A stretch of DNA of 64,000 bases from Pantoea sp. IMH (GTDB lineage: Bacteria; Pseudomonadota; Gammaproteobacteria; Enterobacterales; Enterobacteriaceae): NCBI RefSeq assembly GCF_000599885.1, contig NZ_JFGT01000006.1:372001-436000 (forward strand). Reading direction: 5' to 3'. The first letter of the stretch is position 1. Each line of letters opens with the position of its first letter. Below the pieces are notes generated by a model, which worked only from the letters and a program-made list of their open reading frames with translations, made no database searches and was not told the origin of the DNA. Shown here one piece after another: positions 8,387 to 17,730 of this stretch. Made by a program: the position numbers and the translations under genes.

Positions 8387-9412
8387 TTAATTAGCGTTAA
8401 TTTTTTTCCAGCTACTGCCATCAGACATATACATAATCTGCTCTCCTTTACTGACCCTTGATAAATCCCCATTGACACGAATTAATGAACTGTAACTGGC
8501 ACGATGATCCACAAAAAGGGATTTCCACTTAAGCGTGTCGGGCTGGGGGAAATAGATATTGGGCGCCCAGCGACCATCACTGGCGCGAATAACCACCAAA
8601 TCGGTACCTCTTAACATATTCGCGAGGGTTTCAGCAGACAGATCCTTTCCGTTAACAATTGACACTTCAGGGGCCGAAGGGGAGGCGACAGCGCCAAGGT
8701 TATTTACCGTATTGATACAGGCGTCATTATTACAGGCTGCCTGGACCACATAAGGGTCGTTACAATTGCCGTAGGTATAGGTACTCTGCGATGCCCTGGT
8801 TTTATCATCACCCATCGGGTTAAGGAAGACGGAACTTTGGTTTCCCATAACGTAACAGGAACTTAGCTGCCCCTCACCCTGAGAAAACTCTTCCACAAAA
8901 CCGGAGGAAGCATAGAGCTTGCCAAAGGTTTCCGGAACCTCGATCACGCCTACCGTCGTTGATGTCCCATCCATCATATCTGTGACGACGCCCGTCACCA
9001 GATTACCCTCTTTGCTCACCTCCAGTTTATACTGGTGCCCTGTTTTCCAGGGAATAACCAACTGGCACTGCACGCCTGATCCCTCATGGTCAAACTGACT
9101 ACAGTTTTCGCTTTTCCAGCTTTTTGCTTTCCAGACAGAAAAGTTATAAGCATGAACATCGTTGCCCCTGTTTTGCAAACCAATATAACCGCCATCGCCT
9201 TGTTTGAAGTAGAACTGGTTAGCCCAGTAATAGTGAGCATCCCTGCCGCCATCATTTATAATTTGTTGAAAAAAGGTGAGTTTTTTAAAGGCTGAATCCG
9301 CAGGCCACCTGTGCCCGATTGAAACGATCCCGCCTGCCACAACAGCGTGACTTAGTGGAGTTGCCAGGAGTAAAAGAGGCGCAAAATACTTACTTTTAAT
9401 GCTAAAGCCCAT
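8387..9412 (-). CDS. Secreted protein, DUF3472-like N-terminal domain
   Basis: This 341-residue protein has an N-terminal Sec signal peptide (hydrophobic run about 10-20, cleavage likely after SHA at residue 23). The segment YYWANQFYFKQGDGGYIGLQ at about 61-80 resembles the start of DUF3472 domains, a family of unknown function. Six cysteines in the mature part suggest disulfides formed in the periplasm. The C-terminal part (about 255-340, with DGRWAPNIYFPQP) resembles accessory domains in some secreted metalloproteases, but no protease motif (HExxH) is present. RBS AAGGA precedes ATG 9412. It stands alone, converging with terE. The function is unknown, and the DUF3472 assignment comes from pattern memory only. 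Confidence 0.6.
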   Translation of the reverse strand: MGFSIKSKYFAPLLLLATPLSHAVVAGGIVSIGHRWPADSAFKKLTFFQQIINDGGRDAHYYWANQFYFKQGDGGYIGLQNRGNDVHAYNFSVWKAKSWKSENCSQFDHEGSGVQCQLVIPWKTGHQYKLEVSKEGNLVTGVVTDMMDGTSTTVGVIEVPETFGKLYASSGFVEEFSQGEGQLSSCYVMGNQSSVFLNPMGDDKTRASQSTYTYGNCNDPYVVQAACNNDACINTVNNLGAVASPSAPEVSIVNGKDLSAETLANMLRGTDLVVIRASDGRWAPNIYFPQPDTLKWKSLFVDHRASYSSLIRVNGDLSRVSKGEQIMYMSDGSSWKKINAN

Positions 9413-9877
9413 AATTAATATCCTTTTAATTAACCTGAGTTACCATGCGAAAGTTCTTTTCATCGGTGTGAAATCACCAGCTTATTTAATCATAACAAGA
9501 CGACGCTCTCAATTAAGTAAGCAGGTGTGTTTGCTTTAAGTTTAAGGAGGTTATTAGCGTTATTTACATTAAGCCCAGAGGCGTCAGTAACAGAGTGCTA
9601 TTTCCTGAAAATATTTAGATTTTGAAACGGACTCTGTGCTGCTGAGGTTTTTGCCAGCCACAAATTGCGGCGGGTTAACAGACATTAATCCGCAATCTCC
9701 GCCAGCAACAATAGGTTTTTTATTGAAGGTCAAAGCAGAGGACGTTGCGCTATTCCATACTGAAAACGTCGCCAGCGAACCGATAACCGATCTCGCCGCT
9801 GCTAACGTCGGCACCGGGTGGCGAGATCCGGCATGCCCGGTAAGCTTTAAGCAAAAAACCACAACAGGAATCCAGTA
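9413..9877. other. Intergenic region, no supported gene
   Basis: These 465 bases lie between the divergent secreted-protein gene and the SDR gene. A minus-strand frame crosses it (down from about 9887), but it overlaps the SDR start and has no ribosome site or recognisable domain. The AT-rich part 9413-9560 presumably carries the promoter of the secreted protein. Confidence 0.6.
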
Positions 9878-10624
9878 ATGCCGCATTTTTACAACCGTTA
9901 CAGCAGTCTCGCCAGCAAAAAAATCCTTATCACCGGCGGCGCCACCGGCATTGGCCGGGAACTGGTGATCGCCTTCAGGCAGCAGGGCAGCGAGGTCAAC
10001 TTTCTCGATATTGACGAAGAGAATGGCAGTGCGCTGGCACGGGAGACCGGGGCGCATTTTCATGTTTGCGACCTGCGGGATGTAGCGGCGCTCAGAGCGA
10101 CGATCTCAGGCATCTCTCAGGCGGGTGTGGATGTGCTGATCAACAATGCCGCCCGCGATGACCGGCACGCTCTGGAAGACGTTTCGCCGGAATACTGGCG
10201 CGAACGTCTGGCCGTTAATCTCGACCATCAGTTCTTTGCCAGTCAGACAGTAGCGGGAGTGATGAAAAAGCAGCGACATGGCGTTATTCTCCTGACCAGT
10301 TCCACCTCTTTCAGAAACGGACGCCCCGGGATGGTCGGCTATACGACCTCAAAAGCGGCGATTATCGGACTCAACAATACCCTGGCGCGTGAGCTGGGTG
10401 AGTATGGGATCAGAGTCAACTGTCTGCTGCCCGGTGCCATTTCCACACCGCGCCAGGAAGCGCTCTGGCGCGGGAGTCAGGCGGAGGCGGAAATTCTGGC
10501 GAAACAGGCCATACCCATCCTGCTTCAGGCGCGGGACGTGGCGGCGATGGCGCTGTTTCTGGCATCCGACGACGCCCGCGGCTGCACGGCGGCAGAATTT
10601 GTGATTGATGCAGGCATCCGCTGA
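9878..10624 (+). CDS. SDR-family oxidoreductase, D-xylose 1-dehydrogenase-like
   Basis: This 248-residue classical short-chain dehydrogenase has the cofactor motif TGGATGIG at 19-26, the NNAA structural motif at 89-92, catalytic serine in LLTSSTS (141-143), and Tyr155 and Lys159 of YTTSK. The pattern NNAARDDRH...EYWRERLAVNLDH and the ending LFLASDDARGCTAAEFVIDAG closely follow bacterial NAD-dependent xylose/sugar 1-dehydrogenases, which oxidise an aldose to its lactone. Substrate is inference. ATG 9878 follows AGGA. There is no linked sugar transporter or lactonase, so the pathway is not visible here. Confidence 0.85.
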   Translation: MPHFYNRYSSLASKKILITGGATGIGRELVIAFRQQGSEVNFLDIDEENGSALARETGAHFHVCDLRDVAALRATISGISQAGVDVLINNAARDDRHALEDVSPEYWRERLAVNLDHQFFASQTVAGVMKKQRHGVILLTSSTSFRNGRPGMVGYTTSKAAIIGLNNTLARELGEYGIRVNCLLPGAISTPRQEALWRGSQAEAEILAKQAIPILLQARDVAAMALFLASDDARGCTAAEFVIDAGIR

Positions 10625-10737
10625 TCGGGCTGTCTGCCGTCAGGTGTAGCCATTCGCTGAGAGGAATGGCTTATCTGGTGAGAGCGGGGGGCAACGTTAT
10701 CTGCTGAATCCGCTCTCTGGTGGCTGGCTACTGGTTC

Positions 10738-10983
10738 TCAGAGATGATGCCGGCGCAGATAATCTGCCAGTTTCGCTTTTGCCGCCGCCAGATCTTCCCG
10801 TGCAATATCCCTGGCCACGCAGGCTTTCGCCGCGCTGATGACGAAGCTGTCAATATAGCGCGGCGTGCAAAGCACCAGATAATCCATCCACTCCTGATAT
10901 CGTGCAAACATCGCATTGAAAGCCTGTTCGGCCTCGTCACTCAGTTGCCTGCCCTGTGTTTCAAAATCAATCTGTTCGCTCAT
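10738..10983 (-). CDS. Small protein of unknown function (81 aa)
   Basis: This 81-residue, mostly helical, charged protein (MSEQIDFETQGRQL start) has amphipathic character and no signal peptide or membrane segment. The composition is gene-like, but the ribosome site is weak (GAG five bases before ATG). A second overlapping frame exists in the same stretch, and I recognise no family. It sits between the SDR gene (+) and a gene-poor region. The function is not assigned. Confidence 0.45.
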   Translation of the reverse strand: MSEQIDFETQGRQLSDEAEQAFNAMFARYQEWMDYLVLCTPRYIDSFVISAAKACVARDIAREDLAAAKAKLADYLRRHHL

Positions 10984-11560
10984 TTACTCTGTCTCAGTTG
11001 GCTGACATAGGGAACTAAGCGCGCAGCGCTTGCCTGTATGATTTTACTTAAGGCACTCCAGTGCTGGCTGGCTTTCCGCAAATGACCGGAAATTGTCATG
11101 CGGGAGAATAAAGCGGTTATGTAATAAAACTATTGGTGCAGCAGGGCACAAACAGTTGACTTGAGTTTCCACCGACGCGACGAATACGCATCGATCGCAC
11201 CCTTGATCAGCTCTTCTCTTTCAAACGGAATCAGAATTTTTCAGTAATGCATAAATCAGGTGCGCATTTAACTGCGTTTACCTCAACACACCATTGATCG
11301 CAATCAATCATGTGGCATCTATTAAACCCGTGCGTCGCCGCATCAGGTAAAAAAAGCCTTCCGGCAGGAGTACCGGTGGGGCGGAAATAAACCTGTTGAC
11401 GACGGAAGCGATTTGGCGATGGCAGGAGCAGTGGGGATAAATAATCGAGGAAAACACCGGCGGTAATAGCCACCGGTGTTTTAATTGCCGGGTGATGACG
11501 AAAGAAATAGCCATATTTCTGGCGTCCGGGCGCAGCTACTGGCTGATAAGCAGCGCAGAA
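10984..11560. other. Gene-poor region upstream and downstream of flanking genes
   Basis: These 577 bases have no supported gene. On the minus strand at about 11157-11235 an uninitiated 33-codon frame (IPFEREELIKGAIDAY...) looks like the end of a lost gene, but I cannot name it. The stretch also holds the hairpin at 11451-11482 listed separately. Confidence 0.5.
11451..11482 (-). terminator. Hairpin terminator candidate behind the aminotransferase
   Basis: A perfect 10-base inverted repeat (AAAACACCGG / CCGGTGTTTT) with a 12-base loop lies about 80 bases past the stop of the minus-strand aminotransferase gene. The A/T ends let it work in either direction. Confidence 0.65.
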
Positions 11561-12850
11561 TTATTCAGATTCATGATGAATCTCCAGGCCGGTGAGGGCA
11601 TTTTTCAGGATGCCGAGCGCCTCCGCAAACTGCTGTTCCGGGATGGTGAGTGGGTATAAAAAGCGGATCACATTGCCATGCTGACCACACGTCAACAGCA
11701 GCAGGCCGTTTTCCAGCGCTTTTTTCTGGACTTTTTGCGCAATAGCGGCGGAAGGTTCGCCGGTGCCGGTGTCATAAAACTCAGCCGCGACCATTGAACC
11801 CGGCCCCCGCACTTCTGCAATAGACGGACACCAGGCTTTGGCTTCAGCCAGTAGCGCTTTCAGGCGCTGACCCAGAATTTCAGCCCGTTCACACAGGTTC
11901 TCTTCATCGATGATTTCCAGCACCGCATGGGCAGCGGCAAGAGAAAGCGGATTACCGGCGTAGGTTCCACCCAGCCCGCCGGGTGCCGGACTGTCCATAA
12001 TATCCGCTCTGCCGGCAACGCCTGAAAGCGGCATGCCGCCTGCCAGGCTTTTCGCCATGGTGATCAGATCCGGTTTGTGCTGATAGTGATCCATGGCAAA
12101 GAGTTTACCGGTACGGGCAAAACCACTTTGGACTTCGTCGGCGATCATCACGATGCCATGCCGATCGCACAGCTGACGAATCGCCGCAATAAATCCGGGC
12201 GGTGCCACGTTAAAGCCACCTTCACCCTGCACGGGTTCAAAAATTATCGCGGCAACCTGGCTGGCTTCAATGTCACTTTTAAATAAGCGCCCGATGGCGG
12301 CGATAGCCTCTTTAGTGGTGACGTTATAGAGCGCCGAAGGGAAGGGCGCATGATAGATGGAGCCAGGGAAGGGGCCAAAGCCAACTTTATAAGGTGATAC
12401 CTTGCCGGTCAGCGCCATGGTCATATAGGTGCGACCATGGAAGCCGCCGCCGAAGGCAATCACCCCCGGACGGCCCGTATGGGCGCGGGCGATTTTCACC
12501 GCATTTTCGACGGCTTCCGCGCCGGTGGTGAAAAACGCGGTTTTAGCCGGCCCGTCAATGGGGACAAGCGCATTAAGCTTTTCAGCCAGCGAAAGATAAC
12601 TTTCATAAGGGACGATCTGATAGGCGGTATGGGTAAAACAGTGCAGCTGCTTTTCCAGCGCCTTGATCATTTTGGGATGACGGTGTCCCGTATTGAGGAC
12701 GGCAATCCCCGCCGCGAAATCGATATACTGATTCCCTTCCACATCGGTAATAAGTGAATTTTCTGCCGTCTGGGCAAAGAAGCTACACATGACACCAATG
12801 CCACGAGGGGTTGCAGCAAGGCGGCGCTGTTGTAAATCGTTATTGCTCAT
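11561..12850 (-). CDS. puuE: 4-aminobutyrate (gamma-aminobutyrate) aminotransferase, PuuE/GabT type
   Basis: This 429-residue PLP-dependent class III aminotransferase has a cofactor aspartate in IADEVQSG (Asp238) and a PLP lysine in MAKSLAGG (Lys267). The N-terminus (QRRLAATPRGIGVMC) and the stretch FFTTGAEAVENAVKIARAHTG match E. coli PuuE closer than my memory of GabT, though the two paralogues are difficult to separate. It moves the amino group of GABA to 2-oxoglutarate, giving succinate semialdehyde and glutamate, in GABA or putrescine use. RBS GGGAGG precedes ATG 12850. No succinate-semialdehyde dehydrogenase or other puu gene is adjacent, so it is a stand-alone gene here. Confidence 0.88.
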   Translation of the reverse strand: MSNNDLQQRRLAATPRGIGVMCSFFAQTAENSLITDVEGNQYIDFAAGIAVLNTGHRHPKMIKALEKQLHCFTHTAYQIVPYESYLSLAEKLNALVPIDGPAKTAFFTTGAEAVENAVKIARAHTGRPGVIAFGGGFHGRTYMTMALTGKVSPYKVGFGPFPGSIYHAPFPSALYNVTTKEAIAAIGRLFKSDIEASQVAAIIFEPVQGEGGFNVAPPGFIAAIRQLCDRHGIVMIADEVQSGFARTGKLFAMDHYQHKPDLITMAKSLAGGMPLSGVAGRADIMDSPAPGGLGGTYAGNPLSLAAAHAVLEIIDEENLCERAEILGQRLKALLAEAKAWCPSIAEVRGPGSMVAAEFYDTGTGEPSAAIAQKVQKKALENGLLLLTCGQHGNVIRFLYPLTIPEQQFAEALGILKNALTGLEIHHESE

Positions 12851-13280
12851 AGATGCCTCCCTGTTCAGAAATCACTTTAGTCTAGTGGAGAAACAGGGGT
12901 TATCCAGAAACAGGTGCGCGCGGGTCTGTGAGCCGCTACCGGCGGTGTTACATATCATCCGGCGACATACGCCCGGCAACTGGCGCGCTGACAAACATGT
13001 CAGGTCAGCGGGGAGAGAATAGTCGCGCAGGTAAAAATCAGGCAAAGCGTGAAGGATAAACATTTACCGTTCAGATGCGCTGCGGATAAGCCATCCCGCT
13101 GACTTTGATAACAGAATGTCGCAGGCTGCGTTTGAATGCCGAATGGCATCGCAAAAAGGGCGCAGCCATTCAGGCATCAGCTTCGGCAGGCAGACGTCAC
13201 TTTATCCATCCTTTAAAAATGCGAACAGTGAGCCGACAGGGCCGATAACGGTCTGACGGCTCACTCACTCGCTTACTTAC
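12851..13280. other. Intergenic region between permease and aminotransferase genes
   Basis: These 430 bases contain no supported gene. They hold the presumed promoter of the aminotransferase gene and, at the far end, the hairpin behind the NCS1 permease. A frame at 12872-13063 on the minus strand has no features of a gene. Confidence 0.55.
13228..13264 (-). terminator. Hairpin behind NCS1 permease
   Basis: An inverted repeat GTGAGCCG (13228-13235) / CGGCTCAC (13257-13264) with further pairing inside lies 17 bases past the permease stop. On the minus strand a TTTTT run follows about ten bases later, so termination is plausible but not textbook. Confidence 0.5.
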
Positions 13281-14678
13281 TTATGCCTTACCGTTGCTGA
13301 CCCGTGTGAACCCAGGCTGGTTTTTACGGTGAAACAACGAATAAGCGATGCTGGTCACAATCAGGCTGATAATCCAGGAAAAGTCGACGCCCGGGATTAC
13401 CCTGGCATAGGGGCCGGTATAGAAGGCGTTTCCCATAAAGGGCACCTGAACAATCACACCGGTGAAGTAAATCAAAAGCGCCTGAGGATTAATCAGCCCG
13501 TAGCGCCCGCCATCCGCGCGGAAAATAGCCTCAGTGTCATAGTGCTGCTTATTTACATAATAAAAATCCAGCAGATTAATCACAATCCACGGAATCAACA
13601 CCGCGATAAGCGCCAGGATTAAGTTAATAAAGAACGACACAAAGTTATCTGAAGCGGCTAAAGCCACAATGACGCCAAAGACCAGCACCAGCGTAGAGAC
13701 GGTGAAACGGACGGCTGCGCCAGGCATCCATTGAGGCCGGAACGTCTGCACCGCCGTGATTAAGGATAATACTGTGCCATAAAGATTCATGGAGTTATGG
13801 CAGATAATATTAATCAGAAACAGCACCATTAAAACCGGGCCTAACCATCCGGTGGCATGACGCACTGACATCATGGCGTCGTTGGCCGGCGCAATATTCA
13901 CCGCCATCATACCGAAGACAAACGCCAGAATGGTGCCGCTACAGGCGCCAGCATAAGTGGCGAAAAAGGGGCGGGCGATCCCGGTGCTGGTGGGCAGGTA
14001 ACGGGAGTAGTCAGAAGTGTAGGGCGAAAAACTGATCTGCCAGACGGCGCCAATACAAAAGGTGCCAAACCAGCCCGCTGCGTTCATGCTGCCCCGCTGC
14101 CAGAAATCCGCAGGAAGGGGCTGGGAAAGCATCAGCGCCAGGCCCATCAGCAGTGCGCTACCCATGATCCAGGCACCAAATTTATTGATCCGGTGGATAA
14201 AATGGTAGCCAATAATCCCGATTGCGGTGGCCAGAACGGCGCCCGTTACCGTTGCGTAACTTACCGGTATCGACGGGATGACGTTATTGATCACCTTACC
14301 CGACAGCGAAATATTCGAGATAAAGAAACCCAGATAAATAATGGTGGTGAAGCTGATAACCAGTAATGAACCGTAACGGCCAAACTGCGCACGGCTTTGC
14401 ACCATCTGCGGGATGCCAACTTTGGGCCCCTGGGCGGAAGTCAGTCCAAAAAAGAGCCCGCCAAACAGATGGCCGGCGATAATGGCGGTTAAGGCTGAAA
14501 TCACGTTTAAATGAAACTTTTCGGTGGCGATGGCGCCGCTGACAACCGCCAGTGGCGCGATATTGGTACAGAACCACAGGGTAAATAAACTCTGAGGCTT
14601 ACCGTGGCGTTCTGATTCCGGCACAAAACCCACCGACTTATCTTCTATCACTCTACTCTGACGTGGCGTTGTATTCAC
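13281..14678 (-). CDS. NCS1-family cytosine/purine permease
   Basis: This 465-residue inner-membrane transporter has about 12 hydrophobic segments. It belongs to the nucleobase:cation symporter-1 family (CodB/purine-cytosine permease), recognised from IAPLAVVSGAIA near the N-terminus, WQISFSPYTSDYSRYLP in the middle and NLLDFYYVNK near 376. It should import a nucleobase or related compound with H+ or Na+; the substrate cannot be set from sequence. The start is GTG 14678 with GGAGAG eight bases upstream. No deaminase or hydrolase gene is next to it, so it is unlike codBA. Confidence 0.86.
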   Translation of the reverse strand: MNTTPRQSRVIEDKSVGFVPESERHGKPQSLFTLWFCTNIAPLAVVSGAIATEKFHLNVISALTAIIAGHLFGGLFFGLTSAQGPKVGIPQMVQSRAQFGRYGSLLVISFTTIIYLGFFISNISLSGKVINNVIPSIPVSYATVTGAVLATAIGIIGYHFIHRINKFGAWIMGSALLMGLALMLSQPLPADFWQRGSMNAAGWFGTFCIGAVWQISFSPYTSDYSRYLPTSTGIARPFFATYAGACSGTILAFVFGMMAVNIAPANDAMMSVRHATGWLGPVLMVLFLINIICHNSMNLYGTVLSLITAVQTFRPQWMPGAAVRFTVSTLVLVFGVIVALAASDNFVSFFINLILALIAVLIPWIVINLLDFYYVNKQHYDTEAIFRADGGRYGLINPQALLIYFTGVIVQVPFMGNAFYTGPYARVIPGVDFSWIISLIVTSIAYSLFHRKNQPGFTRVSNGKA

Positions 14679-15147
14679 CGTACTCTCCAGTTCTTGAAAC
14701 GAGATTTTTTAATGGGACCAGGACTTATCTCGTATAAAAAACAAACAGCCAATCCGGCGGAAACCTGTTCGTGCTCATAAAAGAAGTGTCGGTAAAACAC
14801 CTGATGTTGGCGCTTCTTGGCGGGTTATGTTTCACCCGCTGACTAGTTACTCAGCGCATAATTAAATGGTTGAGGGGGGCATCGCTGTTACGCAGCTGCA
14901 TGCTTACGATGGTTGCCTGTAAGCATTGAATACCCCGATTGCGACTATCCTGACGACGAATAATCAGCAGCGTGGGCACGTGGCAACAGCCATGTTTACC
15001 CTTGTTGACGGCCTGTAGAGGCGGCCAGTTTTAAGGTTAGTGGAAAAGCGTGGCGGATCGCTCACCGGTAAACAGAGCGGCAAACGATAAGCGAGCGGAG
15101 GTCGGTGACGACCTCCATTAATGACAGAGTTGATAAGCGGCCTCTTT
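14679..15147. other. Intergenic region upstream of the permease
   Basis: These 469 bases have no supported gene. A hairpin GGAGGTCG/CGACCTCC at 15097-15116 lies 32 bases past the cold-shock-domain gene on the minus strand and may end its message, although no T-run follows. I see no riboswitch pattern upstream of the permease. Confidence 0.5.
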
Positions 15148-15624
15148 TCAGACCTTAAGCAGCTTCACCGTGGCATCAATATCAATTTCATCTTCCGAGA
15201 AGATCAACGTCGTTCCCTGAAAGGTGGTGATCGCCAGTTTTTTTAGCGAGCGCATTTCGCCAGGCTTAACGTCGGTTTTTGGCCTGATACTGCCCATCAG
15301 TACGCCCACGGAAAGTACCGGATTTTCTTTATCAATACGGGTTTCGGCCGGGACTTCTTCGCTGTAAACCAGGTACGATTTGATTGAGGTAAGCTTGATG
15401 CGCTCGCCTGCAATATAGATATATTTGCTCTCCGGTGCGACTTTCACCGCATAAGCCGACAGCCCTTTATTATTGGTCGTGGGCTCGAAAGTCACCGCTG
15501 CATTCTTCTTAATCAGTTCAGGGTTAGCGACCTTAATCACATGAAAATAGCGGTTATCGCCATTTTCATCTTTGATAAATCCAAAACCCTTATCCTGAAA
15601 CCAGGTTGTGATCGTTCCGTTCAT
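15148..15624 (-). CDS. Cold-shock-domain protein with extra C-terminal domain
   Basis: This 158-residue protein has an N-terminal cold-shock domain (about 1-65) with the RNA-binding motifs KGFGFI (12-17) and YFHV (26-29). A C-terminal domain of about 90 residues follows (SKYIYIAGERIKLTSIKSYL...), unlike the single-domain CspA proteins. I chose ATG 15624, preceded by an AGGCGG ribosome site, because the domain begins right there; upstream in-frame starts at 15639 and 15747 lack a site and add unrelated residues. It likely binds RNA or single-stranded DNA in the cytosol. The C-terminal domain's role is unknown. Confidence 0.82.
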   Translation of the reverse strand: MNGTITTWFQDKGFGFIKDENGDNRYFHVIKVANPELIKKNAAVTFEPTTNNKGLSAYAVKVAPESKYIYIAGERIKLTSIKSYLVYSEEVPAETRIDKENPVLSVGVLMGSIRPKTDVKPGEMRSLKKLAITTFQGTTLIFSEDEIDIDATVKLLKV

Positions 15625-15853
15625 CGCTGATACCGCCTGCATAATCTGATCAATTTTTTTCAGCGCGCAGTGTAAAACACAATGCCTGCACAGACCATGG
15701 TTTTGGTCTGGCGCCCCAGGATAAATTTTTGCCCGCCTTGTAATCAAAGGGGGAGATTGCCGTTCTGTTACGCAACTATCTGTGACCGGCCAGCGTCGCC
15801 AGCAGGCGGAAAATCCGTTACTATCCGCTTCCTTTCTTCCGCCTGGCTGCCTG

Positions 15854-16552
15854 ATGTCGCAGATTATCGATACCTTTATTGCCCCGCCGTGTCATGAACA
15901 GATTGAAATACTTTATCAGGACGATCACCTGGTACTGATCAATAAGCCCGCCGGCCTGCTCAGCCTCTCCGGAAAAAATCCGCGAAATCTGGACTCGGTT
16001 CATCACCGGCTGGTAGAGCAGTTTCCCGGCTGCACCCTGGTTCACCGACTTGACTTCGGTACCTCGGGGCTGATGGTGATCGCCCGCAACAAGGCGGTGA
16101 ATGCCGCACTTTGCCAGCAGTTCAGCCAGCGCACCGTGACCAAAGTATACAGCGCGCTGTTATGCGGGCACCTTCAGGAGAACGAAGGCGTGATAGATGC
16201 GGCGATTGCCCGCGATCCGGCGCTGTTTCCGCTGATGTCGATTTGTGCCGTTAATGGCAAACCCGCCCGCTCGCGCTATCGGGTTATTGAGCGCATCTGT
16301 TATGAGGGAGAGGAGGGCACAGGGCTGCCGCTGACCCGGGTCATCTTAACGCCGGAAACCGGGCGCACCCACCAGCTCCGTATTCATTGTCAGCTGCTGG
16401 GTCATCCTATTCTGGGGTGCGATCTCTACGGTGGTCGCCTACAGCCCGGCACCGCCCGGACGCCACGGCTGATGCTCCATGCCAGCGAGCTGCATTTCGA
16501 TCATCCCATCCGCGGCGAGCGGATCACCGCCCGGCACACCTGCCCATTCTGA
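15854..16552 (+). CDS. RluA-family RNA pseudouridine synthase
   Basis: This 232-residue protein carries the RluA-family catalytic motif HRLDFGTSG at 64-72 (Asp67 nucleophile) and the late motif GRTHQLRIHCQLLGHPILGCDLYGG. It should convert specific uridines in rRNA or tRNA to pseudouridine. It has no S4 domain, as with RluA itself, but the N-terminus differs from E. coli RluA, so I treat it as a paralogue. The start is set at ATG 15854, where family similarity begins; a GTG at 15782 would add 24 unrelated residues. It is divergent from the cold-shock-domain gene. Confidence 0.85.
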   Translation: MSQIIDTFIAPPCHEQIEILYQDDHLVLINKPAGLLSLSGKNPRNLDSVHHRLVEQFPGCTLVHRLDFGTSGLMVIARNKAVNAALCQQFSQRTVTKVYSALLCGHLQENEGVIDAAIARDPALFPLMSICAVNGKPARSRYRVIERICYEGEEGTGLPLTRVILTPETGRTHQLRIHCQLLGHPILGCDLYGGRLQPGTARTPRLMLHASELHFDHPIRGERITARHTCPF

Positions 16553-16656
16553 GTAGTCACGCTTTAGGCTGTCTGAATACGAGGCGCCCGGCCCGTTTAC
16601 CGACGGCGGGCGTTATCAGAAACCTGATGTGAAATCTCACCAGCGGTAACCGACGT

Positions 16657-17193
16657 TTACCACATCAGATCGTCAGGCACTTTAAAGTCAGCATAAGGAT
16701 CGTCTTCATCCTGCTCTTCCTGACTAAGCGCGCTGTTTAACACGATACTGTTCGCATCCCGCTGCGCAATCTTGTCGGCGACGCTTGCCGGAATAATGGC
16801 ATACTGATGCTCTTTATTCTCATCAGCCAGGCGCGCAATGGCGAGGCGGCCGCTTATCAGCTGAGACTGTGTCGCTTTATCTACCGCAATTTTTTTGATG
16901 ACATTATTATCGGTGAAATTGAAATCGATCGTGCCTCTGGCAATATCGATTTTATTCATCTCAATAAGCTGCTTCACCTGCGCTCTGTATTCTTTGGATA
17001 ACGCCGCCTGTTTTTGCTGTTCGCTGAGCTGCCTGTCGCGCTCAAGCTGGGCTTTCTTATTCTCTTCCACGGCGGCCCTGGCTTCGCGCGCCTGAACGCG
17101 TGATTTTTTTGCCGTTCGCTGAACCTTATCCAGCTTTTTACTTGAGACTAAGCCCGCTTTAAGCAACTGCTCTTGTAGGGAAAGTTTTGTCAT
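16657..17193 (-). CDS. yaiL: YaiL family protein (DUF2058)
   Basis: This 178-residue cytosolic protein is recognisable as YaiL: start MTKLSLQEQLLKAGLVSSKK, a long charged helix (about 25-75, likely coiled coil) with EYRAQVKQLIE, and the ending DDPYADFKVPDDLMW. The family is conserved in gammaproteobacteria; the biochemical function is not established, though nucleoprotein/polysome association has been suggested. The length is normal. It is monocistronic, with AzlD downstream at a distance in the same orientation. Confidence 0.92.
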   Translation of the reverse strand: MTKLSLQEQLLKAGLVSSKKLDKVQRTAKKSRVQAREARAAVEENKKAQLERDRQLSEQQKQAALSKEYRAQVKQLIEMNKIDIARGTIDFNFTDNNVIKKIAVDKATQSQLISGRLAIARLADENKEHQYAIIPASVADKIAQRDANSIVLNSALSQEEQDEDDPYADFKVPDDLMW

Positions 17194-17409
17194 CTTGGTT
17201 TCTAACCTGTTGTAAATTTGCAGGCATTATACCCGTAATGACGGTCGCTTTAACAGGGTACAAAAGCGGATCCCGCGCCGCTAAAACGGCAGGATCAGTG
17301 AAGCCTCAGCCTCTCCGCCAGAGCCGGTTGCGCCTGGGGCGACAGCATTACCTCAGACCGGTGGCCGAAGAGCCGCGAGCGCGGCTGTCGCGTGGTGTGA
17401 AAGTATGGG

Positions 17410-17730
17410 TTAAGGCCAGCCGATAAAAAACCAGCCAAGGTAACAGCCGACCCCGACCAGTACCGTTGCAAACAGGCTGCGGGTGAGCATCGCCACCAGC
17501 GCGGCCAGTATCGCCGAGACCACCGGCGCAGCGGCACCGCCTTCACCTCTTGAGCTTCCCGCCAGTTCCAGTACCACAATCGCCATCATGATCCCGGAAG
17601 GGACAAAGCTCAGCATCGTCAGCACAAAGCGGGGCAGGGTGGCACCGGCCAGAAACACAATCGGCAGTGCACGTACCGCGACCGTCACCGCCGCGCAAAT
17701 CGCCACCGTAATCGCAATGGAAGTGCTCAT
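17410..17730 (-). CDS. azlD: AzlD-type branched-chain amino acid exporter subunit
   Basis: This 106-residue hydrophobic protein with three to four membrane helices is typical of AzlD/YgaH, the small partner of AzlC. The start ATG 17730 overlaps the azlC stop (ATGA), giving translational coupling. Upstream in-frame codons to 17772 lie inside azlC. The pair is known to export branched-chain amino acids or related analogues. The exact substrate is unproven here. Confidence 0.85.
   Translation of the reverse strand: MSTSIAITVAICAAVTVAVRALPIVFLAGATLPRFVLTMLSFVPSGIMMAIVVLELAGSSRGEGGAAAPVVSAILAALVAMLTRSLFATVLVGVGCYLGWFFIGWP

Noticed and set aside
9584..10063. 159-codon minus-strand frame overlapping the SDR start
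   Set aside because: It overlaps the 5' part of a clear SDR gene, lacks a ribosome site, and has no family resemblance.
11157..11242. 33-codon minus-strand segment IPFEREELIKGAIDAY...
   Set aside because: It looks protein-like but has a stop directly before it and no start codon. Too short to name.
17371..17386. AGCCGCG-AGCGCGGCT hairpin behind azlD
   Set aside because: Short palindrome in GC-rich sequence without a T-run; may be chance.
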